DNA of 64,000 bases from assembly GCA_013176395.1 (NCBI GenBank), contig JABMLP010000020.1, positions 496,001 to 560,000 of the forward strand, given 5' to 3'. Source of the stretch: Venturia oleaginea (taxonomy: Eukaryota; Ascomycota; Dothideomycetes; Venturiales; Venturiaceae). Positions 1-9,819 of this stretch are shown one piece after another (position 1 is the first letter of the stretch; each line of letters begins with the position of its first letter). Both the position numbers and the translations under genes were made by a program. The notes beneath the pieces were generated by a model, which was not told where the DNA came from, did no database searches, and worked only from the letters and a program-made list of their open reading frames with translations.

Positions 1-37
1 GCGCATTAGAGACGACGTCATTCAAGTCTTCCCGATG

Positions 38-208
38 CTATGACATGCCTTTCATCATGTATGAAGCCTTGTTTTCGCCCATTGTTTTCAAAGCAGCCCT
101 TTCTATGTTACGTTTCATTTCAGGTGGGATGCCGAAAAGGTAGACGGCCAGACCGAGGACAGCAAGAATGCTTGCTAGGCCAGTTAGGATGACCGAGGCA
201 GTAGGCAT
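38..208 (-). CDS. small single-pass membrane protein, 56 aa
   Basis: An uninterrupted ATG-to-TAG frame encodes 56 residues. Residues 4-26 form one hydrophobic segment (ILTGLASILAVLGLAVYLFG) followed by a polar tail with GIPPEMKR and MGENKASYM. The frame is shorter than usual ORF cut-offs. The tail is not low complexity and the layout (short N-terminus, one membrane helix, basic/acidic C-tail) suits a small organelle or ER membrane protein. It resembles small conserved proteins of unknown function that I believe are common in Pezizomycotina, but this is from memory and unchecked. No intron is needed. It is transcribed in the same direction as the DUF2231 gene upstream at 1238. No specific function can be assigned. 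Confidence 0.6.
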   Translation of the reverse strand: MPTASVILTGLASILAVLGLAVYLFGIPPEMKRNIERAALKTMGENKASYMMKGMS

Positions 209-617
209 GTTGTTATCTTGTTCTAGAGGCTGAGATGGTTGAAAGTTCGTGAGGAGGTATGTGATATTTTGAATGCTGAATCAGATGGACAAAATGTTGA
301 AATGAGTTGGAAGGCGCAAGATTCCTAATCACAGTGTGCAGTGTCCTAAACAGTGGCGTAACCTGAACTTTCCAAGGAAATCTCCCATGCCAGGAGTTCC
401 CAAAGCGGTACTGTGTATGACGTATAAACCCTGCCATCTTAGCCGTGCCACCAGAGCAAGCAATCGCGAGTTTGGGCCATTGATAGAAAATGTTTGAAGA
501 CTTCTTAAAGGGTAATTGAATGGAATATAGTATATGACCTGCTTTCGCTCCATGCCGCCATCTGCACCACCTTGTCCGTTTCGCGAGCACTGCCCTCAGC
601 CTCCAGTATCCAACCTT
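209..617. other. intergenic, no gene seen
   Basis: This stretch lies between two minus-strand genes and should hold the promoter of the 56-residue protein and the 3' end of the DUF2231 gene. Two open frames on the minus strand (213-590 and 329-553) look like chance frames with no domain. Confidence 0.4.
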
Positions 618-1238
618 CTACTGCGACTTGATTCTATTGGTCTCGCCAGCTCGCATGACACCCACACCGTGCTCGTACACCAGTTTACCGCCGAGAAACG
701 CTGAGAAAAGGAGCGAGAACAAAAGCACAGCGCTGACGAGGACTCCTGTGTCTGTTGGAGCGTTTCCTGCAATCGCCCTCCTGGTCCACCAATTATAGCC
801 AGTTCCAACAATCGCAGCGTCGTTAAGAGCGGCATGCAGGAATGCAACCTTGAGCTTCGGGTGCATCTTTTGGACAGTCGCAGACTTGTTCTGGGACTTT
901 TGAAGTTTGTTTGCCATATCCTGACGCTTGAGCATTTCCACCAACTGCTGGCCACCCGAAAGTATGGCTGGAATTCCAGTCACGATCCCTAATATGCTTA
1001 GGTAGTATGAGAATCGAGCAATGTCGCCGAGGAAGGGAGCCGTGTCGTAGATCGAGGCCACGAGTTTGGCAGAGGGCGGGTGTGTGGAAAGGCCATAGAC
1101 GATGTCGAGAGCGTATGCTAAGCTCAGGAAGGCAATAGGGAAGTGCACCGTTGCAGGGTGAATTGGGTGACTAGTGAGAGTGTATATTAGTACAGCATGA
1201 ATCGATTTTCTTTGTGATAGTTACCTGTCGGAGCTCAT
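618..1238 (-). CDS. DUF2231-type integral membrane protein
   Basis: Two exons are read: 1225-1238 and 618-1170, with a 54-bp intron (1171-1224) that has a GTAACT donor, a TACTAATA branch site and a CTAG acceptor. The product is 188 residues and begins MSSDSHPIHPATVHFPIAFL, the conserved start of DUF2231 proteins, in which an HPIHP(x)nHFP motif precedes the first membrane helix. Further hydrophobic segments are at about residues 53-75, 115-130 and 150-172, giving four likely helices. The ORF without the first exon would have to start at GTG, so the spliced model is strongly preferred. The biochemical role of the family is unknown. The C-terminus is short and polar (NRIKSQ). Confidence 0.85.
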
Positions 1239-1678
1239 GGTGTATGAAGGTATGAAGTCGTCTACGTGAGGATCTCTAGATCAGAAGCAATTGAGGTTTC
1301 AAGCTTCGAACTCTGAGGAACAGCTCGACTATAAATGCTGCGAGTAATGATCACACAGAACCGGAACTGCACCGGACAGCAAGGCAGGAGCACGGCGGGG
1401 AGCCGAATAACTGACACCCATTACAAACCTATACCATGATTGGCTGTCTGGCGACACCTCTTGTATCTATCTGCCTGGGCATTTTTCTTCAATGACGGCT
1501 TGGAGGAGGGATTGTTGTTGTCGTAGAGGGCTCTTTAGTAGGCACCCGAGACATTTCCAAAGGCCGAGCGGATGGCCCTGTCATCCCTACTCTCTATGAC
1601 AACAGTCTCAATACCCCAGTCTTCTTCATCCCTCACAAAAAGGCACCACCGTTCAAGTCCGTGGCCACAGATGATTGA
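1239..1678. other. promoter/intergenic with a coding-like stretch
   Basis: The left part is the 5' flank of the DUF2231 gene. On the plus strand, about 1575-1675 reads as a protein-like frame (PTLYDNSLNTPVFFIPHKK) that ends in a TGA at 1676-1678, directly before the ATG at 1679. It may be an exon of the uncertain gene to the right, with the stop reflecting decay. Confidence 0.25.
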
Positions 1679-1989
1679 ATGGAGATTACTCCGTCCGATG
1701 GTAGTGCTGTCAATTACGCCTTCGACGAAAAGCACGATGCAGGTGAGTTGTTAAGCATGTTTTCACTTATACTAACAACCATGAAGCGGTCGAAGAGGAA
1801 GAGTGTCATACAACACCAAGAGATGGCTCAGACCCAGTGGCGGTCATGGATGAAATTGAGATCGTGGGTCGATGGATCTTATTGATCGAACCATGCTATT
1901 GCTCCCTTTTCTTATCGCCTTTGACTCGCACGAATAAAATGATCAAACAAACTAAGCCAGCTCCCAGGGAAGTAAGAAAGTCATTTTGA
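1679..1989 (+). CDS. hypothetical small two-exon gene (uncertain)
   Basis: Exon 1 (1679-1742) and exon 2 (1787-1989) are joined across a 44-bp intron with a GTGAGT donor, a perfect TACTAAC branch site and an AAG acceptor. They give 88 residues beginning MEITPSDGSAVNYAFDEKHD. The acidic first half looks like real coding sequence; the second half (after about residue 45) looks less so. It could be part of a longer, decayed gene extending upstream and into the next frame. No family was recognised. Confidence 0.3.
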
Positions 1990-2010
1990 CTGAAGGCCTT
2001 TCGAGTTGGA

Positions 2011-2571
2011 ATGGAGGGCGACAGTTTCTTAGCATTATATTCCTGCTTGAATCGCCATGAAGCTATCGATATCACACCCAGGTCTAAAATGTTATACCGA
2101 CTTCAATACCTTGAGGCCAGTTCGAGAGGTCAATGTCTCCCTGACAATCTGTATTGTGCTAGATCTCTGTTAGATCTGTACCAGGTCTCAGATCTCAGAT
2201 CTCCGTCAACTATGCTCTATAATCCGCTTCAAAATGAACCTCGCCCTTCTGCCCTCAAAACAATCGACACCAACTCAACCCCTAACACGTACAATTGCGC
2301 TCAAAAATTGAACCGAGTCCATCCTGTAATCAGTCGAGAGCTCAGATTCGTGGTCAAACAGGTCGTTGAAGAGCTCGAACTCGAGGCTCGCTGCGACACC
2401 GTTGGTGGTTGGCGCAGAAAGATGACTAGCAACGAATTACTTCCCAAAGAAGGGCGTTGGAAGTGGCTCTGTGGCACCCCATGGACCGTTCGGAAGTGTT
2501 TGCCTATCGAGGCGGGTGCGCGAATGACGATGAGGCAGATGTTTGAGTCGGGCTGGCATCCGGAGATGTGA
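2011..2571 (+). CDS. hypothetical protein, C-terminal half plausible
   Basis: An ATG-started frame of 186 residues. The first 90 residues look non-coding (low information, tandem AGATCT-like runs near 2160-2200). Residues from about 105 look like a genuine polar, helical protein: VISRELRFVVKQVVEELELE, then MTSNELLPKEGRWKWLCGTP and a Met/Glu-rich end. The true gene may therefore be shorter, or have exons further left including 1679-1989. It lies about 150 bp left of the transposon end. No domain was recognised. Confidence 0.35.
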   Translation: MEGDSFLALYSCLNRHEAIDITPRSKMLYRLQYLEASSRGQCLPDNLYCARSLLDLYQVSDLRSPSTMLYNPLQNEPRPSALKTIDTNSTPNTYNCAQKLNRVHPVISRELRFVVKQVVEELELEARCDTVGGWRRKMTSNELLPKEGRWKWLCGTPWTVRKCLPIEAGARMTMRQMFESGWHPEM

Positions 2572-2718
2572 TATGACGGGATTGGACCATGATTTTTAGG
2601 CTGTGCGCGTAGTAGTTCTTTTGACTCTTGGGTACTAAAGTGGATCTGTTGCTGGATAGCGTGAGTGGGATCAATTTGACTTTGGTCGTGATTTATAGGA
2701 ATTTCTCAATCACTATTA

Positions 2719-2747
2719 ACGTGTTCCACTACCCAACCGCTCAAAAT
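2719..2747 (+). repeat. left terminal inverted repeat of the Fot1/pogo element
   Basis: The 29-bp end begins ACGTGTTCCACTACCCAACC. It matches the reverse complement of 4507-4535 at 26 positions; the three differences are G/A, T/C and T/C transitions. It is preceded by the TA target duplication. Confidence 0.93.
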
Positions 2748-2781
2748 ATGCCAAGACTTCTAACATTCCTCTTATGTGATT

Positions 2782-4484
2782 ATGTCTGAACAACGAAACG
2801 CACTATTACTCCAACACGAAGGGAGAATCCAGCTCGCACTCCAAGCCCTCCAAGCCGGCCAATTCCGAAGCCAACGGGCCGCCGCTCGTGCCTTTGACGT
2901 TAAACAGCGAATCCTCTCTGAGCGCGTTAAAGGAGTCCCATTTATCCTCGAAACACCACCAAATGGTCGGAAACTTACCCTTACCGAAGAGCAAACGCTT
3001 GTCCGATACATCCTTGACCTCGATTCGCGAGGATTCGCGCCCCGGCTTTGTGAGGTAGCAGATATGGCCGATAAACTGCTAGCTATACGCGGTGGAGAGC
3101 CAGTGGGCAAAAACTGGGCTGAGAGGTTCGTTACGCGCTCAGATGAGCTCAAGATGGCCTTTAATCGAGCCAAGTATAGGCAGAGGATACTACAGGAAGA
3201 TCCAGAGATTCTTGGCGCGTGGTTCAAGCTCGTTGCAGATACCAAAGCCAAGTACGGCGTCCACGACGAGGATACACACAACTTTGACGGGATTGGCTTC
3301 CAGATGGGTGTTATTGGGTCAATGAAGGTCGTTACAGCCTCCGAGAGACGTACAAGGCCGGAACTCATTCAGCCGGGCGATCGCGAATAGGTTACGGTTA
3401 TCCAGAGTATCTGCGCCGCTAGGTATGCAACCCCACCCTTCATTATCTACAAAGGACGCGTTCACATCTCTGCGTGGTACGAGGAGGCAGATATACCGCG
3501 CAATTAGAAGCTTTCAGTCTCTGAGAACGACTGGACAAATAACGCGCTTGGTCTTGAGTGGTTGAAGCATTTTGACGCGCATACAAAGGGGCGGCAGGTG
3601 GGGGGGGTACAGGCTACTCACTTTGGACGGCCATGAGAGCCATCTCAACCAGGATTTCAAGGACTACTGCCTCGAAAATAAGATTCTAACCCTCTGCATG
3701 CCATCGCACTCGTCGCATATATTCCAGCCCCTTGACGTGGTCTGCTTCTCGCCGTTAAAGCGCAAGTACTCCCAACGCATCCGGGACTTGGCGCGCCGAC
3801 GCGTGTACCATATCAAGAAGGAAGGCTTTCTCCCTGCCTTCAAAGACGCGTTTTTCGACGTGTTTACAAAAGAGAATTGTCGAAAGGCCTTTGAGGCAGT
3901 AGGGCTAGTCCCTATCGACGCGCAGGCGGTATTGGACCGCCTTGAAGTACGGCTACGTACCCCGCCAGAACCCCGTCTCCTAGAAACGTCGTGGCAGGCA
4001 AAGACTCCAAGCAATACTCATGAATTTGGATCCCAATCCAAGCTCGTAAGCGAGTCTTTTACTCGGTCACCAGTTACTGCGCAGGCATGGCTTTTCCCAG
4101 CTTGTTAAGGGCGCTGAATTGATGCTTAACCAAAACGCTCTACTCGTTGCGCGCAACCACGAGCTTGAAGAGCAATTGGCAGTAATGACGAAGCGAAAAT
4201 CGCGTAAAAGGAAGCGGATCCAGCAAGGTGGTACTATGGAGTATGGGACTGCAGCAGCGCAGGTAGCTGCAGAGGCGTCTGTAGCGCCTCAGGGATCGAA
4301 GAAGGCTCGTGGTATCGGTGATCAAGAAATAGCCCGACCAACTCAACGGCGCTGTGGGAACTGCGGCGTAACTGGGCACAATGCGCGAACTTGTAAAAAA
4401 GATATCGAGATATCTTCTGAATCAGATAGTAGCACGACGGACTTAGAATCTATTGTTGATAGCGAAAAAATAAAAGAGTCGTAA
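2782..4484 (+). pseudogene. Fot1/pogo transposase (DDE_1), broken
   Basis: The transposase starts at ATG 2782. Visible parts in order: a psq-type helix-turn-helix (about residues 15-50, RAAARAFDVKQRILSERVKG), a CENP-B/Tc5-type helix-turn-helix (about 70-125), and the DDE_1 catalytic core with its three acidic residues in HNFDGIGF, LTLDGHESH and IFQPLDVV. The spacing between the second and third Asp is 35 residues, as in Fot1/pogo (DD35D). A basic stretch and a CCHC zinc knuckle (CGNCGVTGHNARTC) end the protein. Breaks: TAG at 3388-3390, TAG at 3505-3507, a frame change in the G-run at about 3600-3607, and another frame change at about 4085-4095. The frame after each break still matches the family, so the breaks are mutations and not introns. 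Confidence 0.92.
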
Positions 4485-4506
4485 CATGAGATGGTCGTGC
4501 CAAGAA

Positions 4507-4535
4507 ATTTTGAGCGGTTGGGTGGTGGAGTACGT
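4507..4535 (-). repeat. right terminal inverted repeat of the Fot1/pogo element
   Basis: This is the 29-bp mirror of 2719-2747, ending GTACGT and followed by TA at 4536-4537. Together with the left end it fixes the insertion boundaries. Confidence 0.93.
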
Positions 4536-4537
4536 TA

Positions 4538-4949
4538 TGAAATTGGAAGTGAGTGAACAAGCGCGTAACCATGGACTCGAGCTGCTAAGATGACTAAAAT
4601 CCCGCTGATGCAACGATCAGCGATGGACATGTAAGAGCTCTGAGTTGGGGTTTCTTGAAAACCATGGCGGAGCAAGGTGAGGGTGGGAATCTGATGTATT
4701 TGCAGGTCTTGCAGAATACAAGACGAGCGTTGAAGGGGAAGTATGATCAGATCCCGCAGTTGAGTTCGGGGTATCAAATGGAATTGTACGTGCCTTTTAG
4801 TATTTAGAGAGAGCCGGATACTGAACATGACATTGATTGATGATGCATTGACCCTATACACCAATGCTAATGACACCCACTGTCTGGGCAGGCAGTTCCA
4901 TTTCCAAGATCCGTATGAGCGCCTCCATCCAGTAACTTTTCATCTTTAA
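4538..4949 (+). pseudogene. metacaspase p10 (C-terminal) remnant
   Basis: Starting only a few bases after the transposon end, the plus strand reads VTMDSSC, stop, DD, stop, NPADATISDG, then ALSWGFLKTM, YLQVLQNTRRALKGKY and IPQLSSGYQMEL. This follows the order of the p10 part of fungal metacaspases (SGCxDxQTSADA, a SxAF helix, a long polar helix, and a PQLSxxxxxD strand). In-frame TAA codons at 4586-4588 and 4595-4597 fall where the family has CRDDQ; Gln-to-TAA fits a C-to-T change. A 106-bp intron (4786-4891, GTACGT donor, TGCTAATGAC branch) is still recognisable before a last exon ending at 4949. The p20 catalytic half is absent on both sides of the transposon. Family identity is from remembered motifs. 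Confidence 0.65.
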
Positions 4950-4972
4950 CGCCAGAACCAAATGCAAGCTCC

Positions 4973-6727
4973 CTACAAGAAGCTATTAATCAAAGTGATC
5001 GCAGTGGTGTAAATCATCCCGACAACGCCTAATACAATCAATGCGACATCCCCAATTTTTTCCCGTCGAGTTTGCGCCACACCCATGTAATGCAAGAGAG
5101 GTGGATAGATATAGACCAAAGGCACACACGCAAAGGATCCAATCAACGAAACGAATCGATCCAGATTGCTCGAACCGACAATGGAGATGCCGCCACAGAC
5201 AAGAACAACTGCAGTTCTGAAGGCGTTTTTCTTCCACTTCGTCATCACATCTTTCTTTCCTGATCGTCGACCGAAGACCTTTCCTTCAATGATGCGCAAA
5301 GCTGGGTAAAGCTGGACGGGTGTTCCCGCTAGCACGGCAATCGAGTACAGGAATTGGACTGCATTAACCAGCTTGCTATCCTGGGGATAGTTGGAGATGA
5401 TTTCGATGTGTGTGTCGGATCCGAAGGTTGCGTAGCAGAGTACGCCCACTGATGTGAATATGAGAGTGATGATGATCATGACTGATGCAAGAAGCCACTC
5501 AAACGCGTGAGGCTTTTTCATTGATGACTGGATGGGAAGAATGAGGCCGATGCCCTCAAACGTGAAAATAGCGGCACCAATGGTCAAGGTGTAGTCTTGC
5601 GGGTTAAACATCTGGACCGTCTTGCTGACACCTTCTTTGGCGAGAGTAGCGATGTCGAAGTAGTAGATGTAGGTGAGTCCGATGAGAATAAAGACATCTG
5701 CGAGTAAGGCCACCGGGCCTAGTTTGGAAATGTTTCGAATGAATGAAAGTGGGATAAGAACGACCAGCTGTAGCGCAATGATAGCCTTGATCGGCAAAGG
5801 ACTCGAGCCTTTCAACACTGCTTCAAGAAAAGAGTAGAGGTTCTCGGCCACGAAGACGATTCCAGCACATACAAAACCGATCTGAGATATCCCGATTGAT
5901 GTCAAAATCAATGATCTGAACTTGGGGCCACCGATTGCCTTTCCAAGGTCACCATAACCGCCTCCGTACTGGGTTCTACATTGGAGCAGTAGATGGAAAG
6001 CGACCATAGACAACGTGGCAACCATTAACATGGTGATTGATGAGAAGACAATTCCTCCATTGTTGAAAGCCTTTGGTAGAAACATGATTCCGGTGCCAAT
6101 AAAAGCCTTGAGCAAAGTAAAGAACGATTGCATCATTCCTGCATCTCCTTTCTTTTCCCTCCTCGAGCTCATCCGTTTTCCAAGAAGTGGACGACGTTCG
6201 GTGGGTTCCTCGGCTTGCCTTCTCGCGTCCTCTTGATCTTCATCCTCGTTCTCGTCAAACACTGATTCATTATCAGAATCCTCAAGGTCTTCGCCAGCAA
6301 AGGCTCCATAAAGGTCGAGGAATTCAACAAAATTCCTAGTGACTGGGGTTGTCCTTCCGTAGTAATTATTTCTTCGCTGCAATTTCTGTCGAATAAATGC
6401 TCGTCGAAAACCTCCTGGTACTTGTTGCTCAGAGGCAGTCTCCTCGGCCAGCCTGGGTTCAGCATCGGGAAGATGGGAGAAAGTGGCGGCCCGTTTGTGT
6501 AATTTGGCTCGTGCATTAATTTTGAACAAATCACGGTGTATGTCTCCGCCCTGGAGTTTTAGCGACGATTCTCCTTCGCCCTCATCCTGGCGGAGGTCTG
6601 GTGCCGAGGCAGAGGGGTTCCCTGACGCATAGCGAGCGCCTTCGAAATCAGCATGGTACTCAGTGGGTAGATGTTTAGAGACGACCTTTGCCTGCTGTCG
6701 TTCCTCTTCGGCGGTGGGGTCTGACAT
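4973..6727 (-). CDS. vacuolar amino-acid transporter, AVT3/AVT4-like
   Basis: An intronless 584-residue protein of the amino acid/auxin permease family (Aa_trans). Residues 1-195 are a hydrophilic, acidic and Arg-rich N-terminal domain, typical of the long AVT3/AVT4 subgroup of fungi. From about residue 197 (GMMQSFFTLLKAFIGTGIMF, the family's first helix with its GTG motif) there are about eleven membrane helices, including the diagnostic FTFEGIGLILPIQSSMKKP in the middle. The family exports neutral or basic amino acids from the vacuole to the cytosol using the proton gradient. The start ATG at 6725-6727 is followed by the usual polar MSDPTAEEE. The gene is intact and lies next to a decayed transposon and metacaspase relic on its 3' side. 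Confidence 0.9.
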   Translation of the reverse strand: MSDPTAEEERQQAKVVSKHLPTEYHADFEGARYASGNPSASAPDLRQDEGEGESSLKLQGGDIHRDLFKINARAKLHKRAATFSHLPDAEPRLAEETASEQQVPGGFRRAFIRQKLQRRNNYYGRTTPVTRNFVEFLDLYGAFAGEDLEDSDNESVFDENEDEDQEDARRQAEEPTERRPLLGKRMSSRREKKGDAGMMQSFFTLLKAFIGTGIMFLPKAFNNGGIVFSSITMLMVATLSMVAFHLLLQCRTQYGGGYGDLGKAIGGPKFRSLILTSIGISQIGFVCAGIVFVAENLYSFLEAVLKGSSPLPIKAIIALQLVVLIPLSFIRNISKLGPVALLADVFILIGLTYIYYFDIATLAKEGVSKTVQMFNPQDYTLTIGAAIFTFEGIGLILPIQSSMKKPHAFEWLLASVMIIITLIFTSVGVLCYATFGSDTHIEIISNYPQDSKLVNAVQFLYSIAVLAGTPVQLYPALRIIEGKVFGRRSGKKDVMTKWKKNAFRTAVVLVCGGISIVGSSNLDRFVSLIGSFACVPLVYIYPPLLHYMGVAQTRREKIGDVALIVLGVVGMIYTTAITLINSFL

Positions 6728-7145
6728 TGTTAAGAAATCAAAAGGGTGGAGTGGAGATTGTCAGCGAGTAGGAGTGTCTGTCGACTGAAAAAATGTTTTC
6801 GTTCTGTCCTGGGTCGAGACTTCCTGCACGACGAATGACGTCTACTTACGTAAACGTCTTCTTTGGGATAATGCCGCCGGAGCGGGTCACACCTATACGA
6901 ACTCCGAGCCGTTTCTCGTTACCCATACCATACCATACCCATAGTCAGACCATTCCTCACAACTCAAGTCATGCATTGAGCCAGAGAGAGTCGGACTATT
7001 CCTCGTAACTTATTTCGTCGATAGCAGTGGATGGTAGGAAGTAGATGGCGGTCAGTAGATGGCAGTAGATGGCAGTGAATCGCAGTGAATCGCAATGGAT
7101 GGCAGCCATGGCTCCTTCATTCCTTCATTCGATTCTACTCTACCA
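6728..7145. other. promoter/intergenic with short direct repeats
   Basis: This holds the 5' flank of the transporter and the 3' flank of the protease. At 7021-7105 a purine-rich run repeats about 10-bp units such as GTAGATGGCA and GTGAATCGCA. Nothing else was recognised. Confidence 0.5.
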
Positions 7146-8486
7146 TTACTTCGCTGCCGATGCGAACCCCAGTCTGGCTTGACCGCCCACGGGATGCTCA
7201 AAAACGACAAACAGATTCTTGAGAAACACGTCCCCCGCAATGCTGAATGGCATGCCAGTATCCCTCTGCAGCCCACCCATGCACGAACCTGCTATGCTCT
7301 GGTAGTTCATATTGACACCGGGCACAACAACCTTCTTTCCACTGACCGTAACAGAAATGTCAGGCAGTTTGGCGCTGCATGGAAAGCTCCATCCGCCCGC
7401 GAAATTGCTGAAAGTTGCGCCCTGAACTTTGGCGTAATAGGCATCTACCATCTTGGCGGGCGCATACCAAAGTGAAGAACCTGTATCGGCAATTGCACTT
7501 GTTGTGATTGGAACTTCTTGTCCTGCTCCAACTGCAAAGCCAGTGATGGGGAAGTCCCAGAACCCCTTGTTGCCCTTCACATTCGCCCATACTATCTCGC
7601 CAGTATATTTCTCCTTATCCATGTAGCCAAAGTCGTAGGAGCCAACTGCTCTCCGCTTCAGCGAGACTGCAAAAAGTGGCTTCGCGAGCTTTGGCTTGAT
7701 GTTGTCGAACCAAGTCAGCTGCTTGGCTGGTTTGATTGTGTTGATCTTGCTGAAAGCGAGACCAAGCAGACCGTCGTTGGCTGGGTCCTTGGAAAACGTC
7801 TTGGATACCGTGGTCGCGGCCTCGACAGCCTGGTTAGGGACGACGAGATCACCAATCGAAACCTTGTCGAGGTACACCTTGCCATTGGCTCCACTTCTAT
7901 CGCCATAGCGGATCGTCCATGAATGTCCGTCCAGAACCTTAGCACCACCTGTAGTATCGTAGACCCGATTTTGAGGTCGACCCGTTCGCTCTGCCGTAGG
8001 TTGTAATGTTGAGAATACCCATCTGTGTGCGGCTTGTCAGTGGCCTTCACTAATGAGGGATGGGACGCATGTCCGCCGGGTAGGACATGAAAATGGAGCA
8101 GGTGGAACATACAGATCTGCGGAACCAGTGTCGGGGTCTAGAGTGAGGTTGTGATTTCCAACTTTCATGGTAATCAGATACTCCTTGTCTCCGCCGATCG
8201 ATTTCGCGGGTGTCGTGGCTGTACCTCCAGCTGCAGCTGGAGCAGCAGGTTCGTCTTGTGCTATCTTCAACGCGGCCTCAATGTATGCAGGTGGATCAGC
8301 ATTGTACTTCATGTATGTGTGAGTTATTTCATCGAGCAATGATCGTGGTTCCTTTCTGTCGACTTCGATCGTCTGAAGACTGAAAGTTTTCTTTTCTGCG
8401 AGCTGGTCGAGAGCTTCCAAAGGTGTCGGAGTGCCATTGGCAAGGCCCAGAAGGATCGCACAACTGATTAGGGAGAGTGACAACAT
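7146..8486 (-). CDS. secreted pepsin-type aspartic protease (A1 family)
   Basis: Two exons, 8113-8486 and 7146-8022, are joined across a 90-bp intron (GTATGT donor, CACACAG acceptor), giving 416 residues. Residues 1-18 are a signal peptide (MLSLSLISCAILLGLANG), followed by a propeptide to about residue 95. Both catalytic aspartates are present in DTGS motifs: Asp119 in DPDTGSADLWVFST, whose L codon is completed by splicing, and Asp304 in IADTGSSLWYAP. It matches aspergillopepsin/penicillopepsin-like fungal enzymes in length and order, acting outside the cell at acid pH. The start at 8486 is chosen because upstream in-frame ATG 8573 would place 29 residues before a perfect signal peptide. No breaks are seen. 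Confidence 0.92.
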
Positions 8487-9819
8487 TTTTGTCGACCTGT
8501 GAACCTGAATCAAAGAGCGAAAGGATACCGATTGAAGTCTATTGGGTCTCGCGTGCAATATAGCCTCTATCATTACCCCAGTGGCACCAGTACCTACATC
8601 TCCAATGTGCTCGAGAATCCCTGGACGGCGGAACTACAACACTGTGTAGATTAGACAAGCCGCCCAGATGCAGCATATTGCTTTCGCTAAGGCCATTATA
8701 TTCAATTGGACCCTGGAGAGATGTGCTTCTTACGCAGCCCAGTAATAAACATTCTCAACCTGGAACACACCACGGACGGCCAATCCGTCTCTGGAAAGAC
8801 GGACCACTGAGGGTGCGCTTTGCCATTTTGAAGGAGCCATCATCACAGCATGTGCATGAGTAATGTGTAATGTATTCTTCAGCCAAGGGATGATAACCTT
8901 CTTGGTAGACAGACTCGCAGTGTTGAAACAAGGCGTTAGCTGGATGACAAGCCTAATATGTCGTCGCATGTATTGAGGATTCCCAGGTTCGAGCCCTTAG
9001 CCGGGTCAGAGGGAAGTAACGATGGCATGGCAAAGGTTGTGCATAGTGTTGTCCACGTACTCTTTGTCGGATGTTTTGGCTGTGGTGGAGAAGCTCCTGA
9101 GTCTTCTGGTTGTCAGTGGTAGGGCTCTTGTGGCTTGCCTCTGATCTTCTTCCGGGATAAGCTTCTTGGGTGCAATGAACAGATTCAGGTTGATAGGCGG
9201 TGCGGGTCTCGGTCGCGTCTTGAATATATCTGTATCAATCAATGGCCCTGGCGCTTGGACGTTTACACGTTACAGATTGTCATATTGGTATGGTGAGGAC
9301 CACATCACTTTCGGTGCGAAATGGCAAAAGTGTGGAGAAGCCTTGGACAACGTTCGCTTTACGGAAGAAAATGCGATCACAAAATCGATTGTTGCGCAGA
9401 GATCGAGCCTACCCTTTTCACGCTTCAAGATGGAGAGTCTTAGGTTTACGGCAATAATCGAATCAACATTCGCAGGTTCTACCTATCAGAAGCCCCGAGA
9501 AAGCTTTCTTGATTCCTCAAATCGATCGCCAAATCAGTCATGACATTATTCTCCCTCCCTACTCAAGTAGAGAAACCATTCGACCAGTAGGAACCACCTT
9601 TATGGATAGGACTCAAAATGGCATAGTATGCCGTGAAGAAAACACATCCCCCAACGAGACCGTTGTCTCACGTCCTCCGCTAGAAACCGCTCTCTGGCAT
9701 AATGTCTGAGACATTTCTCTGTCGTCATTATCGCGTATACTGCCTCTTGGCCCTATCTAATCTATCCTCATGCCGATATCTCCCTACTCTTCTCCGTCTT
9801 CTCTCGCCTCTCTCTCCCA
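8487..9819. other. gene-poor stretch with possible minus-strand exon
   Basis: No supported gene. On the minus strand 9006-9242 is an open, protein-like frame (for example FKTRPRPAPPINLNLFIAPK and RRLRSFSTTAK) without an ATG, so at best an internal or terminal exon of an unrecognised or decayed gene. Plus-strand frames at 9166-9543 and 9509-9983 look like chance frames. Confidence 0.35.

Larger units (their letters stand above)
2719..4535 (+). mobile_element. decayed Fot1/pogo-type Tc1-mariner DNA transposon
   Basis: A 1817-bp element is bounded by 29-bp imperfect terminal inverted repeats (2719-2747 and 4507-4535; 26 of 29 positions agree) and flanked by TA on both sides (2717-2718, 4536-4537), the target duplication expected of Tc1/mariner elements. 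The interior encodes one transposase on the plus strand that is broken by stops and frameshifts. Because both ends and the duplication are visible the copy is full length, but it cannot make its own transposase. It is inserted immediately left of a metacaspase remnant. Confidence 0.93.

Noticed and set aside
2580..2718. Left flank of the transposon as the missing p20 half of the metacaspase
   Set aside because: None of the three forward frames shows the p20 His or Cys motifs.
8930..9005. GGTTCGAGCCC resembling a tRNA B-box
   Set aside because: No acceptor stem, no fitting A-box and no T-stem pairing could be built.
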